The notes: generated by a model not told the origin, from the letters alone. 13,488 nucleotides of DNA from CALMEC01 sp031372145 (GCA_031372145.1 JANMKR010000157.1:1-13488); one strand, 5' to 3'. Positions 1 through 7,195 are shown, numbered from the stretch's first letter. Numbers and translations are program-made.

Positions 1-264
1 GGAATGAGCTTGCGAATCATTGGACACACCTCCGGATGATTTGACGACACAACGATCTCGGCCGAGCCGACCGTCCTCGGGCACGGTCGTGGCCCACTGA
101 TGAGGAAGATGTCCGGGAGACGGATTTCCTTGCATTCGACGTCCCGGCACTTCGCGATGCGAGACGCGCGGTCGGATTCGCACGCAGCGGCCCAGTCGGT
201 TCGCCTCGCCACGGACGCTGTGGTAGACCCATCTCGCTCAGGAAACGAAACAGGAGGCCCGCCA
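1..264. other. Intergenic leader, no gene seen
   Basis: No convincing coding region lies here. An in-frame extension of the CHRD gene back to position 100 has no signal-peptide-like or domain-like content and is not needed. An inverted repeat pairs 13-20 with 36-43 (AATCAT/ATGATT core, 15-base loop), but no T-run follows, so its role is unclear. The last bases hold the ribosome-binding site AGGAGG at 253-258, which fixes the start of the next gene. Confidence 0.5.
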
Positions 265-801
265 ATGCGCGTGTCCAAACGAATCGTCCTGCCAGTGTGC
301 GTGACGGCGCTCAGCGCCGGCGCCATCGCGCTTGCGGGTGGACCCAACCCCAGCTACGGGCCAGGGCCGGTGTACGCACCGGGTCCCCAAGGAGGATCGC
401 TCCAGGTCACGGCCCTGACCGCCAACCTCAACGGCCGGCGGGAAATCAACAAGACGACCCGCAGAAGCCGTGCGGGCGATCCGGACGGCCGGGGCATCGC
501 ATCGGTGCTCCTGCGCGGACGGCGGCAGATCTGCGTGTCGGTCCTGGTGGCCAACATCGGCCTGCCGACCGCCGCGCACATCCACCGCGGCCGCAGCGGC
601 AAGAACGGCGGCGTTGTCGTGGCACTCGGCGCGCCCACACAAGGGGGCCTGGCCGGCGCGACCACATGCGCGCAAATCTCGGCGACGCTCCACGCCGATC
701 TGCGCAAACGTCCGCAGCGCTACTACGTCAACGTGCACACGGCGACGTTCCCTGACGGCGCCATCCGCGGCCAGCTGGCCAGGGCAGGAATCGGCAGCTG
801 A
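265..801 (+). CDS. Secreted CHRD-domain protein
   Basis: This is a 178-residue exported protein with a CHRD domain, named after chordin, whose biochemical role in bacteria is largely unknown. Residues 1-24 form a signal peptide (basic MRVSKR, hydrophobic stretch, AxA-like end). A short Gly/Pro-rich linker (26-44) follows. The CHRD fold covers about 46-172, with the hallmark HIHRG element (His105, His107), a GGVVVALG strand (115-122) and the typical ending YYVNVHTATFPDGAIRGQL (153-171). Cys90 and Cys135 could form a disulfide outside the cell. The ATG at 265 is chosen because AGGAGG lies 6 bases upstream and the signal peptide begins there. It stands alone, 145 bases before the Rieske gene and separated from it by a strong hairpin, so it is probably a separate transcript. 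The family call is firm; the function is unknown. Confidence 0.85.
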   Translation: MRVSKRIVLPVCVTALSAGAIALAGGPNPSYGPGPVYAPGPQGGSLQVTALTANLNGRREINKTTRRSRAGDPDGRGIASVLLRGRRQICVSVLVANIGLPTAAHIHRGRSGKNGGVVVALGAPTQGGLAGATTCAQISATLHADLRKRPQRYYVNVHTATFPDGAIRGQLARAGIGS

Positions 802-814
802 CATCGGGAATCTG

Positions 815-846
815 ACCCGGGGTGGCCACATTTGGTCATCCCGGGT
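815..846 (+). terminator. Strong hairpin after the CHRD gene, likely terminator
   Basis: Positions 815-828 pair with 833-846 around a CATT loop (829-832), giving a continuous 14-bp stem. Outer arms ACCCGGG/CCCGGGT are perfect, and only two G-U wobbles occur (822/839 and 825/836). It begins 13 bases after the CHRD stop. No U-tract follows, so it is either a tail-less terminator or a stabilising/regulatory RNA structure ahead of the Rieske gene. Confidence 0.5.
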
Positions 847-908
847 TGGACGCCGTGCACTCCAGGGACATCCGACCCGTAAGCTCGCGTTGAAACCAGA
901 GGCCGAGT

Positions 909-943
909 CGGGTTGAATCCCGGTCAGTCGGTCGACCGGAGGG
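909..943 (+). promoter_or_regulatory. Overlapping hairpins and RBS before the Rieske gene
   Basis: The ribosome-binding site GGAGGG is at 938-943, just before the GTG start at 947. Arms CCGGTC (920-925) and GACCGG (934-939) form a perfect 6-bp stem whose right arm covers the first two bases of that site. An alternative hairpin, CGGG (909-912) with CCCG (919-922), shares bases 920-922 and cannot form at the same time. Whether this regulates translation is inference. Confidence 0.3.
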
Positions 944-946
944 TCA

Positions 947-1633
947 GTGGAGCACGAGCACCAAAACGGAGCGCCTGCAGAAGACGGCGAGTACGGCCTC
1001 TACCAAGGCCCGCGCGCGCACGTCCCCGAAATTCCCGACGACCACGGGGATGACCCCGGCTACCACACGCGCACCAAGTTCCTCAGCCTGGTCGCCATCG
1101 CCATGGGCGGCGTCATGACCGCGGCGATCCTGGTGCCGGTCATCGGCTTCGCGGTCGCCGACACCGTCAAGGAAGAGGAATGGCGCTGGGTCGACGTCGG
1201 ACCGTACAGCGACTTCAAGACGGGCTCGACGACCTCGATGCGCGTGGACGGCCCCAGCCCCGAAGCCGACCGGCGCGTCTATGTCCGCAACCGCGACGAC
1301 GAGCTGATCGCCATCTGGAACCGCTGTGCGCACCTGGGTTGCCCCGTCAAGTACTCACCGGGTTCCGACGGCTACGTCTGCCCCTGCCACGGCGGCGCGT
1401 ACGACAGCCGCGGGCACGTGACGGCAGGGCCCCCACCGCGTCCGCTCGACCGACTCGACATCAAGATCGTCGATGCGGCCGGCAAGGACGTCGCGTACGC
1501 TGCCGCCAAACCGGCCGACCGCGTCCTCGTCGGCAAGGCCTACTCGATCGACAAAGACGAGAAGCCGTTCAAGCTCCACCCGCCCGGCGACCCCGTCGAT
1601 GGCGCGCTCTCCCACCTCTTCCCCTTCGTCTAG
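947..1633 (+). CDS. qcrA: Rieske iron-sulfur subunit of the menaquinol-cytochrome c reductase
   Basis: This 228-residue membrane-anchored [2Fe-2S] protein takes electrons from menaquinol in the cytochrome b complex and passes them to cytochrome c. After a charged His/Asp/Glu-rich N-terminus (1-44) there is one transmembrane anchor (about 45-73). The soluble Rieske domain follows. Box 1 is CAHLGC, with ligands Cys127 and His129; box 2 is CPCHGG, with ligands Cys145 and His148. Cys132 and Cys147 should form the stabilising disulfide. A Pro-loop GPPPRPLD lies at 161-168. The start is GTG at 947, supported by GGAGGG 3 bases upstream. The next gene, cytochrome b, begins 163 bases later. No gene lies in that gap; a possible -10 TATTCA at 1762-1767 has no clear -35. 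The single anchor resembles b6f/Bacillus Rieske proteins rather than the three-helix QcrA of mycobacteria. Confidence 0.93.
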   Translation: MEHEHQNGAPAEDGEYGLYQGPRAHVPEIPDDHGDDPGYHTRTKFLSLVAIAMGGVMTAAILVPVIGFAVADTVKEEEWRWVDVGPYSDFKTGSTTSMRVDGPSPEADRRVYVRNRDDELIAIWNRCAHLGCPVKYSPGSDGYVCPCHGGAYDSRGHVTAGPPPRPLDRLDIKIVDAAGKDVAYAAAKPADRVLVGKAYSIDKDEKPFKLHPPGDPVDGALSHLFPFV

Positions 1634-1796
1634 TTGGTGGCACTCCTGATGACATTCCACCGGACAACGGCGACGGCACCGCGCCGCCTGATCGAGACGC
1701 ACCTGGAGTTCCCGACAGGTCGAAGGACTGCGTCCGTGTCAAGCGGTCTTTTCACGCGCCATATTCACGGCGAATGTCACGAGAAGGGCCACTAGC

Positions 1797-2654
1797 ATGG
1801 CGACCTCAGAGCACCCAGAGCCGAGCGCGAAGAACATCGGCCCCAAGAACCCGGCCGTGCAGGTCGGCATGGACGTCGTCGACTACCTCGACGAGCGGAC
1901 CGGCATCACGACCGGTGCCAAGTGGTTCATGTTCCGCAACATCCCACGCGGCACGAGTTGGTTCCAGACGCTCGGCTTCACCGCGATGGCGGTGTTCGGC
2001 TTGCAGGCGATCACCGGAATCATCCTGGCGATGTACTACAAGCCCGACCCGTCGAGCGCCCACGCCAGCATCGCCCACATCACCAACGAGGTCACGTGGG
2101 GCTGGCTCGTGCGCGGCATGCACAAGTGGGGCGCGAGCGTCATGATCGTCATCGTGTTCCTGCACATGGGCCGGGTCTTCATCTGGGGCGCCTACAAGTA
2201 CCCGCGAGAGCTGACCTGGGTCACCGGGGCGCTCCTGCTCTTCATGACCATGATGATGGGCCTGACCGGGTACCTGCTGGTCTGGGACCAGAAGGCCTAC
2301 TGGGCGACCGTCGTCGCGGTCAACATCACGTCACAGGCGCCGATCCTTGGGCCGTACCTCGGGGAGGTCCTGCGCGCAGGACCGGAATTCGGGCCGGACA
2401 CCTTATCCCGGTTCTACTCCATCCATATGCTCTTGATACCAGGGGGCATAGCCGCCTTCATCGGGATCCATCTGTTCCTGGTGTCGAAGCTCGGCATCGC
2501 CGAGCCGCCGTGGTCCAAGCGTCGCCTCGCAATCGAGCGGGCCGAAGAGGACGCGCGGCGTGCCGCGGTGCGTGACCGGGTTCCGTTCGGGCGCACGCCG
2601 GTGCCGGCGGGCGAGCCCGCCCCCGATCCGGTGCGGGTGGAGGCCAAGTCGTGA
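1797..2654 (+). CDS. qcrB: Cytochrome b, N-terminal haem-binding half
   Basis: This 285-residue membrane protein corresponds to cytochrome b6 and carries both b haems of the quinol-oxidising complex. Four hydrophobic helices are visible (about 58-80, 111-131, 141-163 and 208-230). Haem ligands are His109 and His123 in helix B and His210 and His225 in helix D. The 14-residue gap between the helix-D histidines is the b6f/Bacillus spacing, against 13 in mitochondrial-type cytochrome b. The Cys that attaches the extra haem c in b6-type proteins appears to be Thr58 here (in WFQTLG), judged by eye. A charged, alanine/proline-rich tail (240-285) extends beyond the usual end and is probably cytoplasmic. 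The start ATG has AGAAGGG about 8 bases upstream. Its stop overlaps the next start as GTGA (2651-2654), implying coupled translation of the two halves. Confidence 0.93.
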   Translation: MATSEHPEPSAKNIGPKNPAVQVGMDVVDYLDERTGITTGAKWFMFRNIPRGTSWFQTLGFTAMAVFGLQAITGIILAMYYKPDPSSAHASIAHITNEVTWGWLVRGMHKWGASVMIVIVFLHMGRVFIWGAYKYPRELTWVTGALLLFMTMMMGLTGYLLVWDQKAYWATVVAVNITSQAPILGPYLGEVLRAGPEFGPDTLSRFYSIHMLLIPGGIAAFIGIHLFLVSKLGIAEPPWSKRRLAIERAEEDARRAAVRDRVPFGRTPVPAGEPAPDPVRVEAKS

Positions 2655-3406
2655 ACCGAGCCCAGAAAGATGCCTACAAGCGCGACTACGCGGCGGCCAA
2701 AGCCGACGGCAAGCCGTTCTTCCCCTACGCGATCTACAAGGACTTGATCGTCGCGACGGCGGTCATCGCGATCATCATCGCCCTCGCCATCTGGGCCAGG
2801 GTCGAGGTCGGCCCCGTCATCGACCCGGCCACGGAGGACTACGTCCCGCGGCCTGAGTGGTACTTCTTCTTCTTGTTCCAGTTGCTGAAGGTCTTCAAGA
2901 ACCAGGATGCGTTCCGGCCGCTCATCATGGCGACGTTCATCGTCCCCAACCTGCTTCTGGGACTGTTGATCGCCTGGCCATTCATCGACCGCGGCCCTGA
3001 ACGGCGGATCCAGAAGCGCCCAATGTCGATCATGGTCGGCGTCGCGCTGATCGCATTCCTCGGCTACATGACCTACAAGGGTGCGACGACGCCGGAAGGG
3101 ACGGCGACGAAAAGCCTGGTCCAAATCCCAGCCGGGGATACCGACGCCGTCGCCGGTGACGCGCTCGTGCGTGGGAGCGTGTGTTTGAGTTGCCACACGT
3201 TCGGTGGCCAGGGCGCTCCGGGCCCCGGACCCAACCTGACGAACGAGGGATCGAAGAACCGCGGCCTGCAGTGGCAGATCGCCCACCTCAAGGACCCGGC
3301 GTCACAGACACCTGGATCGAGCATGCCGAGCTTCGCGAAGTTCTCGGACGTTCAGCTCAACCAGATCGCAACGTTTCTCGAGGGTCTCGGCACCAAGTAC
3401 AAGTGA
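2651..3406 (+). CDS. qcrC: Cytochrome b C-terminal half (subunit IV) fused to cytochrome c
   Basis: This 251-residue fusion completes the quinol-cytochrome c reductase. The N-terminal part matches subunit IV: a helix at about 31-50, the quinol-oxidation motif PEWY (68-71) and helices at about 89-111 and 124-142. After a linker comes a monohaem cytochrome c domain with CLSCH (Cys178, Cys181, His182) and the probable axial Met225 in GSSMPSF. The fusion delivers electrons from the Rieske protein to an oxidase or soluble cytochrome. The arrangement is the one known as QcrC in Bacillus, not the dihaem QcrC of mycobacteria and corynebacteria. The start is GTG 2651, with GGAGG 7 bases upstream (2639-2643). 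It is the last gene of its cluster; a terminator follows at 3421. Confidence 0.92.
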   Translation: MNRAQKDAYKRDYAAAKADGKPFFPYAIYKDLIVATAVIAIIIALAIWARVEVGPVIDPATEDYVPRPEWYFFFLFQLLKVFKNQDAFRPLIMATFIVPNLLLGLLIAWPFIDRGPERRIQKRPMSIMVGVALIAFLGYMTYKGATTPEGTATKSLVQIPAGDTDAVAGDALVRGSVCLSCHTFGGQGAPGPGPNLTNEGSKNRGLQWQIAHLKDPASQTPGSSMPSFAKFSDVQLNQIATFLEGLGTKYK

Positions 3407-3420
3407 CCCCGGTGACACGG

Positions 3421-3445
3421 ACCGGCACCGCCGGCTGCCGGTTTT
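3421..3445 (+). terminator. Rho-independent terminator after the cytochrome bc cluster
   Basis: ACCGGCA (3421-3427) and TGCCGGT (3436-3442) are perfect 7-bp arms around an 8-base GC-rich loop. The right arm runs into TTTT (3442-3445). It begins 15 bases after the cytochrome b/c stop and separates the respiratory complex from the menaquinone operon. Confidence 0.65.
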
Positions 3446-3470
3446 GGTAGGCGACCCCCCAAGGGTCAAC

Positions 3471-3476
3471 TAGCAT
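3471..3476 (+). promoter_or_regulatory. Candidate -10 hexamer for the menaquinone operon
   Basis: TAGCAT lies between the terminator and ubiX and fits the actinobacterial TAnnnT form. It ends 9 bases before ATG 3486, so a transcript would start at or very near the start codon. No clear -35 element was found. Confidence 0.4.
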
Positions 3477-3485
3477 CCAGTGCGA

Positions 3486-4112
3486 ATGCGGTTCTTTCTC
3501 GGGATCACCGGCGCCAGCGGCGCGATCTATGGCGCGCGCGCCCTGCAGGCATTGAGCGGCGCAGGCTGTGACGTCGGCGTCTGCGCCAGCGATGCGGCAT
3601 TGCAGGTCGCCGGCCACGAGCTGTTCGGCATGGGTCCGCGCCCGGCGGTCAGCGACGAGCAGATCAGCGCGCGCCTGCTGGACCGCTTCGCGACCGGCCC
3701 CGGGACCGTCGAGATGGTCGACCCGCGTGACCTGACCAGCCGGTATGCCTCAGGATCGTCCAAGCTCGACGGCATGTTGATCGCGCCGTGCTCGATGTCG
3801 ACGCTGGCGGTCATCGCCAACGGCACGGGCCAGAATCTGATTCACCGCGCGGCCGATGTCGCACTCAAGGAGCGCCGCCGTCTGGTCCTGATGGCCCGCG
3901 AGACGCCGCTTTCGGCCGTGCACCTCGAGAACATGCTGACGGTCACCCGCGCCGGGGCCGTGGTGCTGCCGGCGATGCCGGCGTTCTACAACCTGCCGCA
4001 GAGCATGGACGACCTTGTGGACTTCGTCGTCGGTCGCGCCCTGGATCAGCTCGGAGTGGACCACGACCTGACGCGTCGGTGGGGCGAGCAGCGCGCGGAG
4101 GCCGGCGCGTGA
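3486..4112 (+). CDS. ubiX: UbiX-type flavin prenyltransferase (likely menaquinone pathway)
   Basis: This 208-residue enzyme should attach a dimethylallyl group to FMN, making the prenylated flavin needed by a UbiD-type decarboxylase. In futalosine-pathway organisms the matching pair is MqnM (UbiX-like) and MqnL (UbiD-like), which decarboxylate the prenylated naphthoate. The N-terminal flavin loop GITGASGAIYG (6-16), SGSSKLDGMLIAPCSMSTLA (89-108), LKERRRLVLMARETPLS (127-143) and PAMPAFY (162-168) are all classic UbiX signatures. No ubiD-like partner is in the window. Either GTG 3480 (two residues longer) or ATG 3486 could start it. Neither has a well-placed ribosome-binding site, and the TAGCAT hexamer just upstream favours the ATG with a near-leaderless message. 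Its stop overlaps menG as GTGA, making it the first gene of the operon. Confidence 0.9.
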   Translation: MRFFLGITGASGAIYGARALQALSGAGCDVGVCASDAALQVAGHELFGMGPRPAVSDEQISARLLDRFATGPGTVEMVDPRDLTSRYASGSSKLDGMLIAPCSMSTLAVIANGTGQNLIHRAADVALKERRRLVLMARETPLSAVHLENMLTVTRAGAVVLPAMPAFYNLPQSMDDLVDFVVGRALDQLGVDHDLTRRWGEQRAEAGA

Positions 4113-4819
4113 CCGCCACACAGCCCGGGCGTCTTCCGGCCGCCGAGGTGCGCGCGATGTTCGACCGCATCGCACCCCGCTACGACCTGATGAACCGGCT
4201 GATGAGCGGCGGCCTGGATCGGCGCTGGCGGCGGCTGGCGGCGGCGGCCGCCGACGTCTCGCTCGGCTCACGCGCCCTGGATGTCTGCACGGGCACGGGA
4301 GATCTGGCGTTTGCGTTGGCCGACCGAATCGGTCCGTCAGGCGCCGTTGTCGGCGTTGATTTTTCGGAACAGATGCTCGACCGCGCTCAAGCGAAGGCCG
4401 CGGCCAGGGGCGTGCCGGCGACGTTCCAGGTCGCCGACGCCCTGGAGCTGCCGTTCGAGGACGGGGAGTTCGACGGCGCCACCGTGGCGTTCGGCGCACG
4501 CAACCTTTCCGACCTGGACCGCGGCCTGACCGAAATGGCGCGCGTCGTGCGACGCGGTGGACGCGTCGTGGTGCTCGAGATCACCACGCCCCGGCGCCTG
4601 CGGGCCCTGCACGGGCTGTGGTTCGATCGGCTCGTCCCGCGTCTGGGCGGTGTGATCGGCGGCGACCGCACCGCGTACGGCTACCTGCCGGCCTCGGCCA
4701 AGCGGTTTCCCTCGCCGCCCGAACTCGCCGAACGCATGACGGACTCCGGGCTCACCGACGTGTCGTGGCGGGGATTCATGGGCGGCATCGTCGCCTTGCA
4801 TCACGGACGCGTGGGCTGA
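4109..4819 (+). CDS. menG: Demethylmenaquinone methyltransferase (UbiE/MenG)
   Basis: This 236-residue S-adenosylmethionine-dependent methyltransferase performs the last step of menaquinone synthesis, C-methylation of demethylmenaquinone. The N-terminal family element MFDRIAPRYDLMNRLMSGG (17-35) is present. The SAM-binding motif is ALDVCTGTGDLA (56-67), the acidic loop GVDFSEQML is at 82-90, and AFGARNLSDLDRGL (127-140) is typical of UbiE/MenG. The C-terminal YGYLPASAKRFP (190-201) is also characteristic. The start is GTG 4109, with GGAGG 7 bases upstream (4097-4101) inside the end of ubiX; the two frames overlap by 4 bases. A gap of only 20 bases precedes the polyprenyl synthase, which makes the side chain of the same molecule. 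Because the neighbours are futalosine-pathway genes, the menaquinone role is preferred over ubiquinone. Confidence 0.93.
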   Translation: MTATQPGRLPAAEVRAMFDRIAPRYDLMNRLMSGGLDRRWRRLAAAAADVSLGSRALDVCTGTGDLAFALADRIGPSGAVVGVDFSEQMLDRAQAKAAARGVPATFQVADALELPFEDGEFDGATVAFGARNLSDLDRGLTEMARVVRRGGRVVVLEITTPRRLRALHGLWFDRLVPRLGGVIGGDRTAYGYLPASAKRFPSPPELAERMTDSGLTDVSWRGFMGGIVALHHGRVG

Positions 4820-4839
4820 TCGCCACCGCCGCCCCGAGG

Positions 4840-5787
4840 ATGCGCCTGGTGCGCCCGTTTGCGCCGCTCCTGCGCGCGTGTGAGAAGCGCCTGGCCGACG
4901 TCGTGTCCGACCACGTGCCGCAACTCTCCGAACCCGCCACCGAGACCCTCGCCGCAGGCGGCAAGCGCCTGCGCCCCTTGCTGGTCTTCTGCGCTGCGCC
5001 GCGCAAGCGGGGCCGCGACCAGGCGCTCGTGGCCGCCGCAACGTCGGTGGAGCTGGTCCACATGGCAACGCTCGTCCATGACGACATCATCGACCGGGCA
5101 TCGCTTCGGCGCGGACAGCCCACCGTCGCCCAAGCTCAGGGGCCTGACGTGGCCCTGCGCGTCGGAGACTTTCTGTTTGCCCGCGCGTTCTCCGAGCTGA
5201 CGCGCACCGGCGACCCGCGTGCGGTCCAGGCACTCGCAGCCGCCGCGCTCGAGCTCTCGCGCGGCGAGATGGTGCAGCAGGCTGCGGCACACGACCTGGA
5301 GCTGTCCGAGGCCGCGTACCTGTCGCGCTGCCGCGGCAAGACCGCGTCGCTGTTTGCCGTCGCGTGCCGCCTGGGCGCGATGGTCGGCGGTGCCGACCGG
5401 GATACCGAAGAGCGACTTGCGGTCTTCGGCGAGCACGTCGGCATGGCGTTCCAGATCTTCGACGACATCCTCGACCTGACAGGCAGCCCGGCTGCCACCG
5501 GCAAGCGGCGCGGGACCGACCTGCGCGAGGGGACCGTCACGCTCCCGGTGATCCTGGCGCTGCAACACGAACCCGGCCTCGCGCCCGACATCAAGGCGCT
5601 CGGCAACGGCGGCGGCGTCGACGCGTTGTGTGACCGGCTGGCCGCGCACGCCGGCGTGGTCGAGGCACGCGAACGGGCGCTCGCGTTCGTCGCGACCGCG
5701 CGCGACGCGGTCGACTGCGGCCTGGACGGCGTCGCCTCGGGCGCCCTGCTGGAGATCGCCGACGGGGTCGTCGACCGATACTCATGA
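4840..5787 (+). CDS. Long-chain polyprenyl diphosphate synthase
   Basis: This 315-residue trans-isoprenyl diphosphate synthase condenses isopentenyl diphosphate units into the isoprenoid side chain of menaquinone. It shows GGKRLRPLL (40-48), the first aspartate-rich motif DDIID (81-85) with R90/R91, and the second, DDILD (208-212), in FQIFDDILDLTG. GTDLREGTVTLPV (225-237) is the usual following block. The residue five before the first motif is Ala76, small rather than aromatic, which favours a long product; the exact chain length cannot be read. ATG 4840 is the start given here, but GTG 4849 is a good alternative because GAGGA (4836-4840) lies 8 bases before it. The stop overlaps the next gene as ATGA (5784-5787). 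It resembles hepta- to nonaprenyl synthases (HepT/IspB type); a GGPP synthase is less likely. Confidence 0.9.
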   Translation: MRLVRPFAPLLRACEKRLADVVSDHVPQLSEPATETLAAGGKRLRPLLVFCAAPRKRGRDQALVAAATSVELVHMATLVHDDIIDRASLRRGQPTVAQAQGPDVALRVGDFLFARAFSELTRTGDPRAVQALAAAALELSRGEMVQQAAAHDLELSEAAYLSRCRGKTASLFAVACRLGAMVGGADRDTEERLAVFGEHVGMAFQIFDDILDLTGSPAATGKRRGTDLREGTVTLPVILALQHEPGLAPDIKALGNGGGVDALCDRLAAHAGVVEARERALAFVATARDAVDCGLDGVASGALLEIADGVVDRYS

Positions 5788-6323
5788 CGCGTGATGCACT
5801 GGTGTCGCTGCTCCGTGCGCGTGACGCGCTGTCCGCAGCGGTCGGACTGACCCTGGCCGACGGCGTTGACGTCAGTCGAGGCGGCGACCCCGATGACTGG
5901 CTGGTGGACGGTCAGCTCGAAGGCTCGCTCGATGCGCATCGCCAGGCCCACGCGCAGGGACGTCCCAGCGTGGCCACGATCCTCTACGGCGAAGACATCG
6001 ATGCCGAGGCCACCGCCGACCGCATGTTGGCGCTGGCCGCATTGGCCGGCGAGACCCGCCTGCTGCGGGCCGTGTGCCCGGTCCCCGCGCCGGGTGTGCG
6101 AACCCCGGGGTCGTGGGGCGTCGAGGACCTGACCGTCGTTGCGGCCGCACGCGGTGTGTTCGACCTGGCGGTACGGGTCCGCCCCAGCTGGGAGCGTCTG
6201 GGCGCGCAAACCTGCGGGGTGACGCTCGCGTTCGGAGCCGACGAACTGGTCGTGCCCGCAGACGACCGGACGGACGTGGCGGCACTCGCCACAGCCGTCG
6301 GCCGACAGGTCGTGCAACGGTGA
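5784..6323 (+). CDS. Orphan C-terminal half of a MqnC/MqnE-like radical SAM enzyme, no Fe-S motif
   Basis: This 179-residue protein of unknown function lies between the side-chain synthase and mqnA. By eye it aligns with the C-terminal half of MqnC (7196-8287). Residues 55-69 (AH..G....AT..YG) match MqnC 208-222 without gaps. RAVC at 95-98 lies near MqnC 248-252. SWERLG with LAFGADEL (135-154) matches MqnC SWVTQG with LEFGCDDM (295-315), again without gaps. GRQVVQR (173-179) matches GRQAVQR (347-353). The N-terminal part with the CxxxCxxC cluster is absent, and a segment of about 14 residues after FGADEL is missing. It overlaps its neighbours by 4 bases on both sides (ATGA, GTGA), so translation is coupled and the frame is intact. 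It may be a catalytically dead partner or scaffold for a futalosine-pathway enzyme, or a relic of a lost radical SAM gene. The homology is by eye; no function is established. Confidence 0.72.
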   Translation: MTRDALVSLLRARDALSAAVGLTLADGVDVSRGGDPDDWLVDGQLEGSLDAHRQAHAQGRPSVATILYGEDIDAEATADRMLALAALAGETRLLRAVCPVPAPGVRTPGSWGVEDLTVVAAARGVFDLAVRVRPSWERLGAQTCGVTLAFGADELVVPADDRTDVAALATAVGRQVVQR

Positions 6324-7114
6324 GCACGCCGCTTCGTGTCGGGCGCATCGTCGCGCTCAACATGTACCCGATCTACCATCACCTGGAGCAGACCCACGAT
6401 CCCGGCCTGACGTTCACCGATGGACTGCCCGCCGCGCTCAACGCCGCGCTGTTGGACGGCGACCTGGATGTCTCGGCCATGTCCAGCATCGAGTACGCCC
6501 GCAACGCCGATCACCTGGAGCTTCTGCCCGTCGCGTCGATCTCGGCCGCGGGCGCGGTCGATTCGATCCAGGTCTTCTCGCGCATCCCGTTCGAGCAGAT
6601 CCGCTCGGTCGCCGTGACGCCGCACAGCGCGACGTCGGTGGCCTTGTTGCGGATCCTGGTCGGGCCAGAGGTGAGGTTCGCGCCGTTGCCGGGTCCGCCC
6701 GCGGACGCGTTCGACGCGTTCGACGCCGTCCTCCTCATCGCCGACGAGGCCCTGCACGGCCTCGGCGACGGGCTCGCTCCCGTCCATACGGACTTGGGTG
6801 AGCGCTGGCGCAACCTGACCGGACTGCCGATGGTGTTCGCTGTCTGGGCCGCCCGCCGTGACGGGCCGTCACACACGCAGGTGGCCAACCTGACGTCGCT
6901 GCTGCGCGACGCTCAGACGCGGTTCGCCGACGATCCCGACACCGTCGTCGCGGCGGCGGCCGAACGCTTTCCGTTCCCGCCCGACTACATCCGTGGCTAC
7001 TTCTCACGGCTGAGCTACGCCTTCGGCGCCGACGAACAGGCGGGACTCCGGCGCTTTCTCGAACTCGCCCACGACGCGGGCGAGCTGACCAAAGTCCCGG
7101 GGCTGGCAGCGTGA
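6320..7114 (+). CDS. mqnA: Chorismate dehydratase MqnA
   Basis: This 264-residue enzyme opens the futalosine route by dehydrating chorismate to 3-[(1-carboxyvinyl)oxy]benzoate, which MqnE then uses. It is a periplasmic-binding-protein-like two-lobed fold of the MqnA/MqnD family. Visible features are RVGRIVALNMYPIYHHL (6-22), the substrate-loop VSAMSSIEYARN (51-62), a hinge near VTPHSATSVALLRIL (99-113) and LLIADEAL (138-145). A conserved LPMVFAVWAARRD stretch (169-181) is also typical. MqnD is the alternative, but the SSIEYA form and the N-terminus fit MqnA better. The start GTG 6320 overlaps the previous stop as GTGA. It appears to be the last gene of the coupled operon, with 81 bases to mqnC. 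MqnE, MqnB and MqnD are not in the window. Confidence 0.88.
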   Translation: MSTPLRVGRIVALNMYPIYHHLEQTHDPGLTFTDGLPAALNAALLDGDLDVSAMSSIEYARNADHLELLPVASISAAGAVDSIQVFSRIPFEQIRSVAVTPHSATSVALLRILVGPEVRFAPLPGPPADAFDAFDAVLLIADEALHGLGDGLAPVHTDLGERWRNLTGLPMVFAVWAARRDGPSHTQVANLTSLLRDAQTRFADDPDTVVAAAAERFPFPPDYIRGYFSRLSYAFGADEQAGLRRFLELAHDAGELTKVPGLAA

Positions 7115-7181
7115 TGGCGCCGCTGCGAGGTGGCGGGCGCTTCAAACTCCTGCGGTGAGACGCGTGAAACCGGCAACGGGA

Positions 7182-7187
7182 TAACAT
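7182..7187 (+). promoter_or_regulatory. Candidate -10 hexamer for mqnC, leaderless type
   Basis: TAACAT ends 8 bases before the GTG start of mqnC at 7196. No ribosome-binding site lies close to that GTG. The arrangement matches actinobacterial leaderless promoters, in which transcription begins at or within a base or two of the start codon. No clear -35 was seen. Confidence 0.5.
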
Positions 7188-7195
7188 CACCCTTC

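Noticed and set aside
100..264. Upstream extension of the CHRD gene
   Set aside because: The extra 55 residues would bury the signal peptide, and AGGAGG is correctly placed for ATG 265.
909..922. tRNA T-arm-like sequence (GGGTTGAATCCC)
   Set aside because: The loop is six rather than seven bases, and no acceptor, D or anticodon arm can be formed around it.
1634..1796. Promoter or attenuator between the Rieske and cytochrome b genes
   Set aside because: Only a weak TATTCA and a 4-bp hairpin (1725-1735) were seen, with no -35 or U-run, so nothing was called.
7130..7195. Earlier GTG start for mqnC
   Set aside because: The added residues are unlike the MqnC N-terminus, and a -10-like hexamer lies inside this stretch just before GTG 7196.
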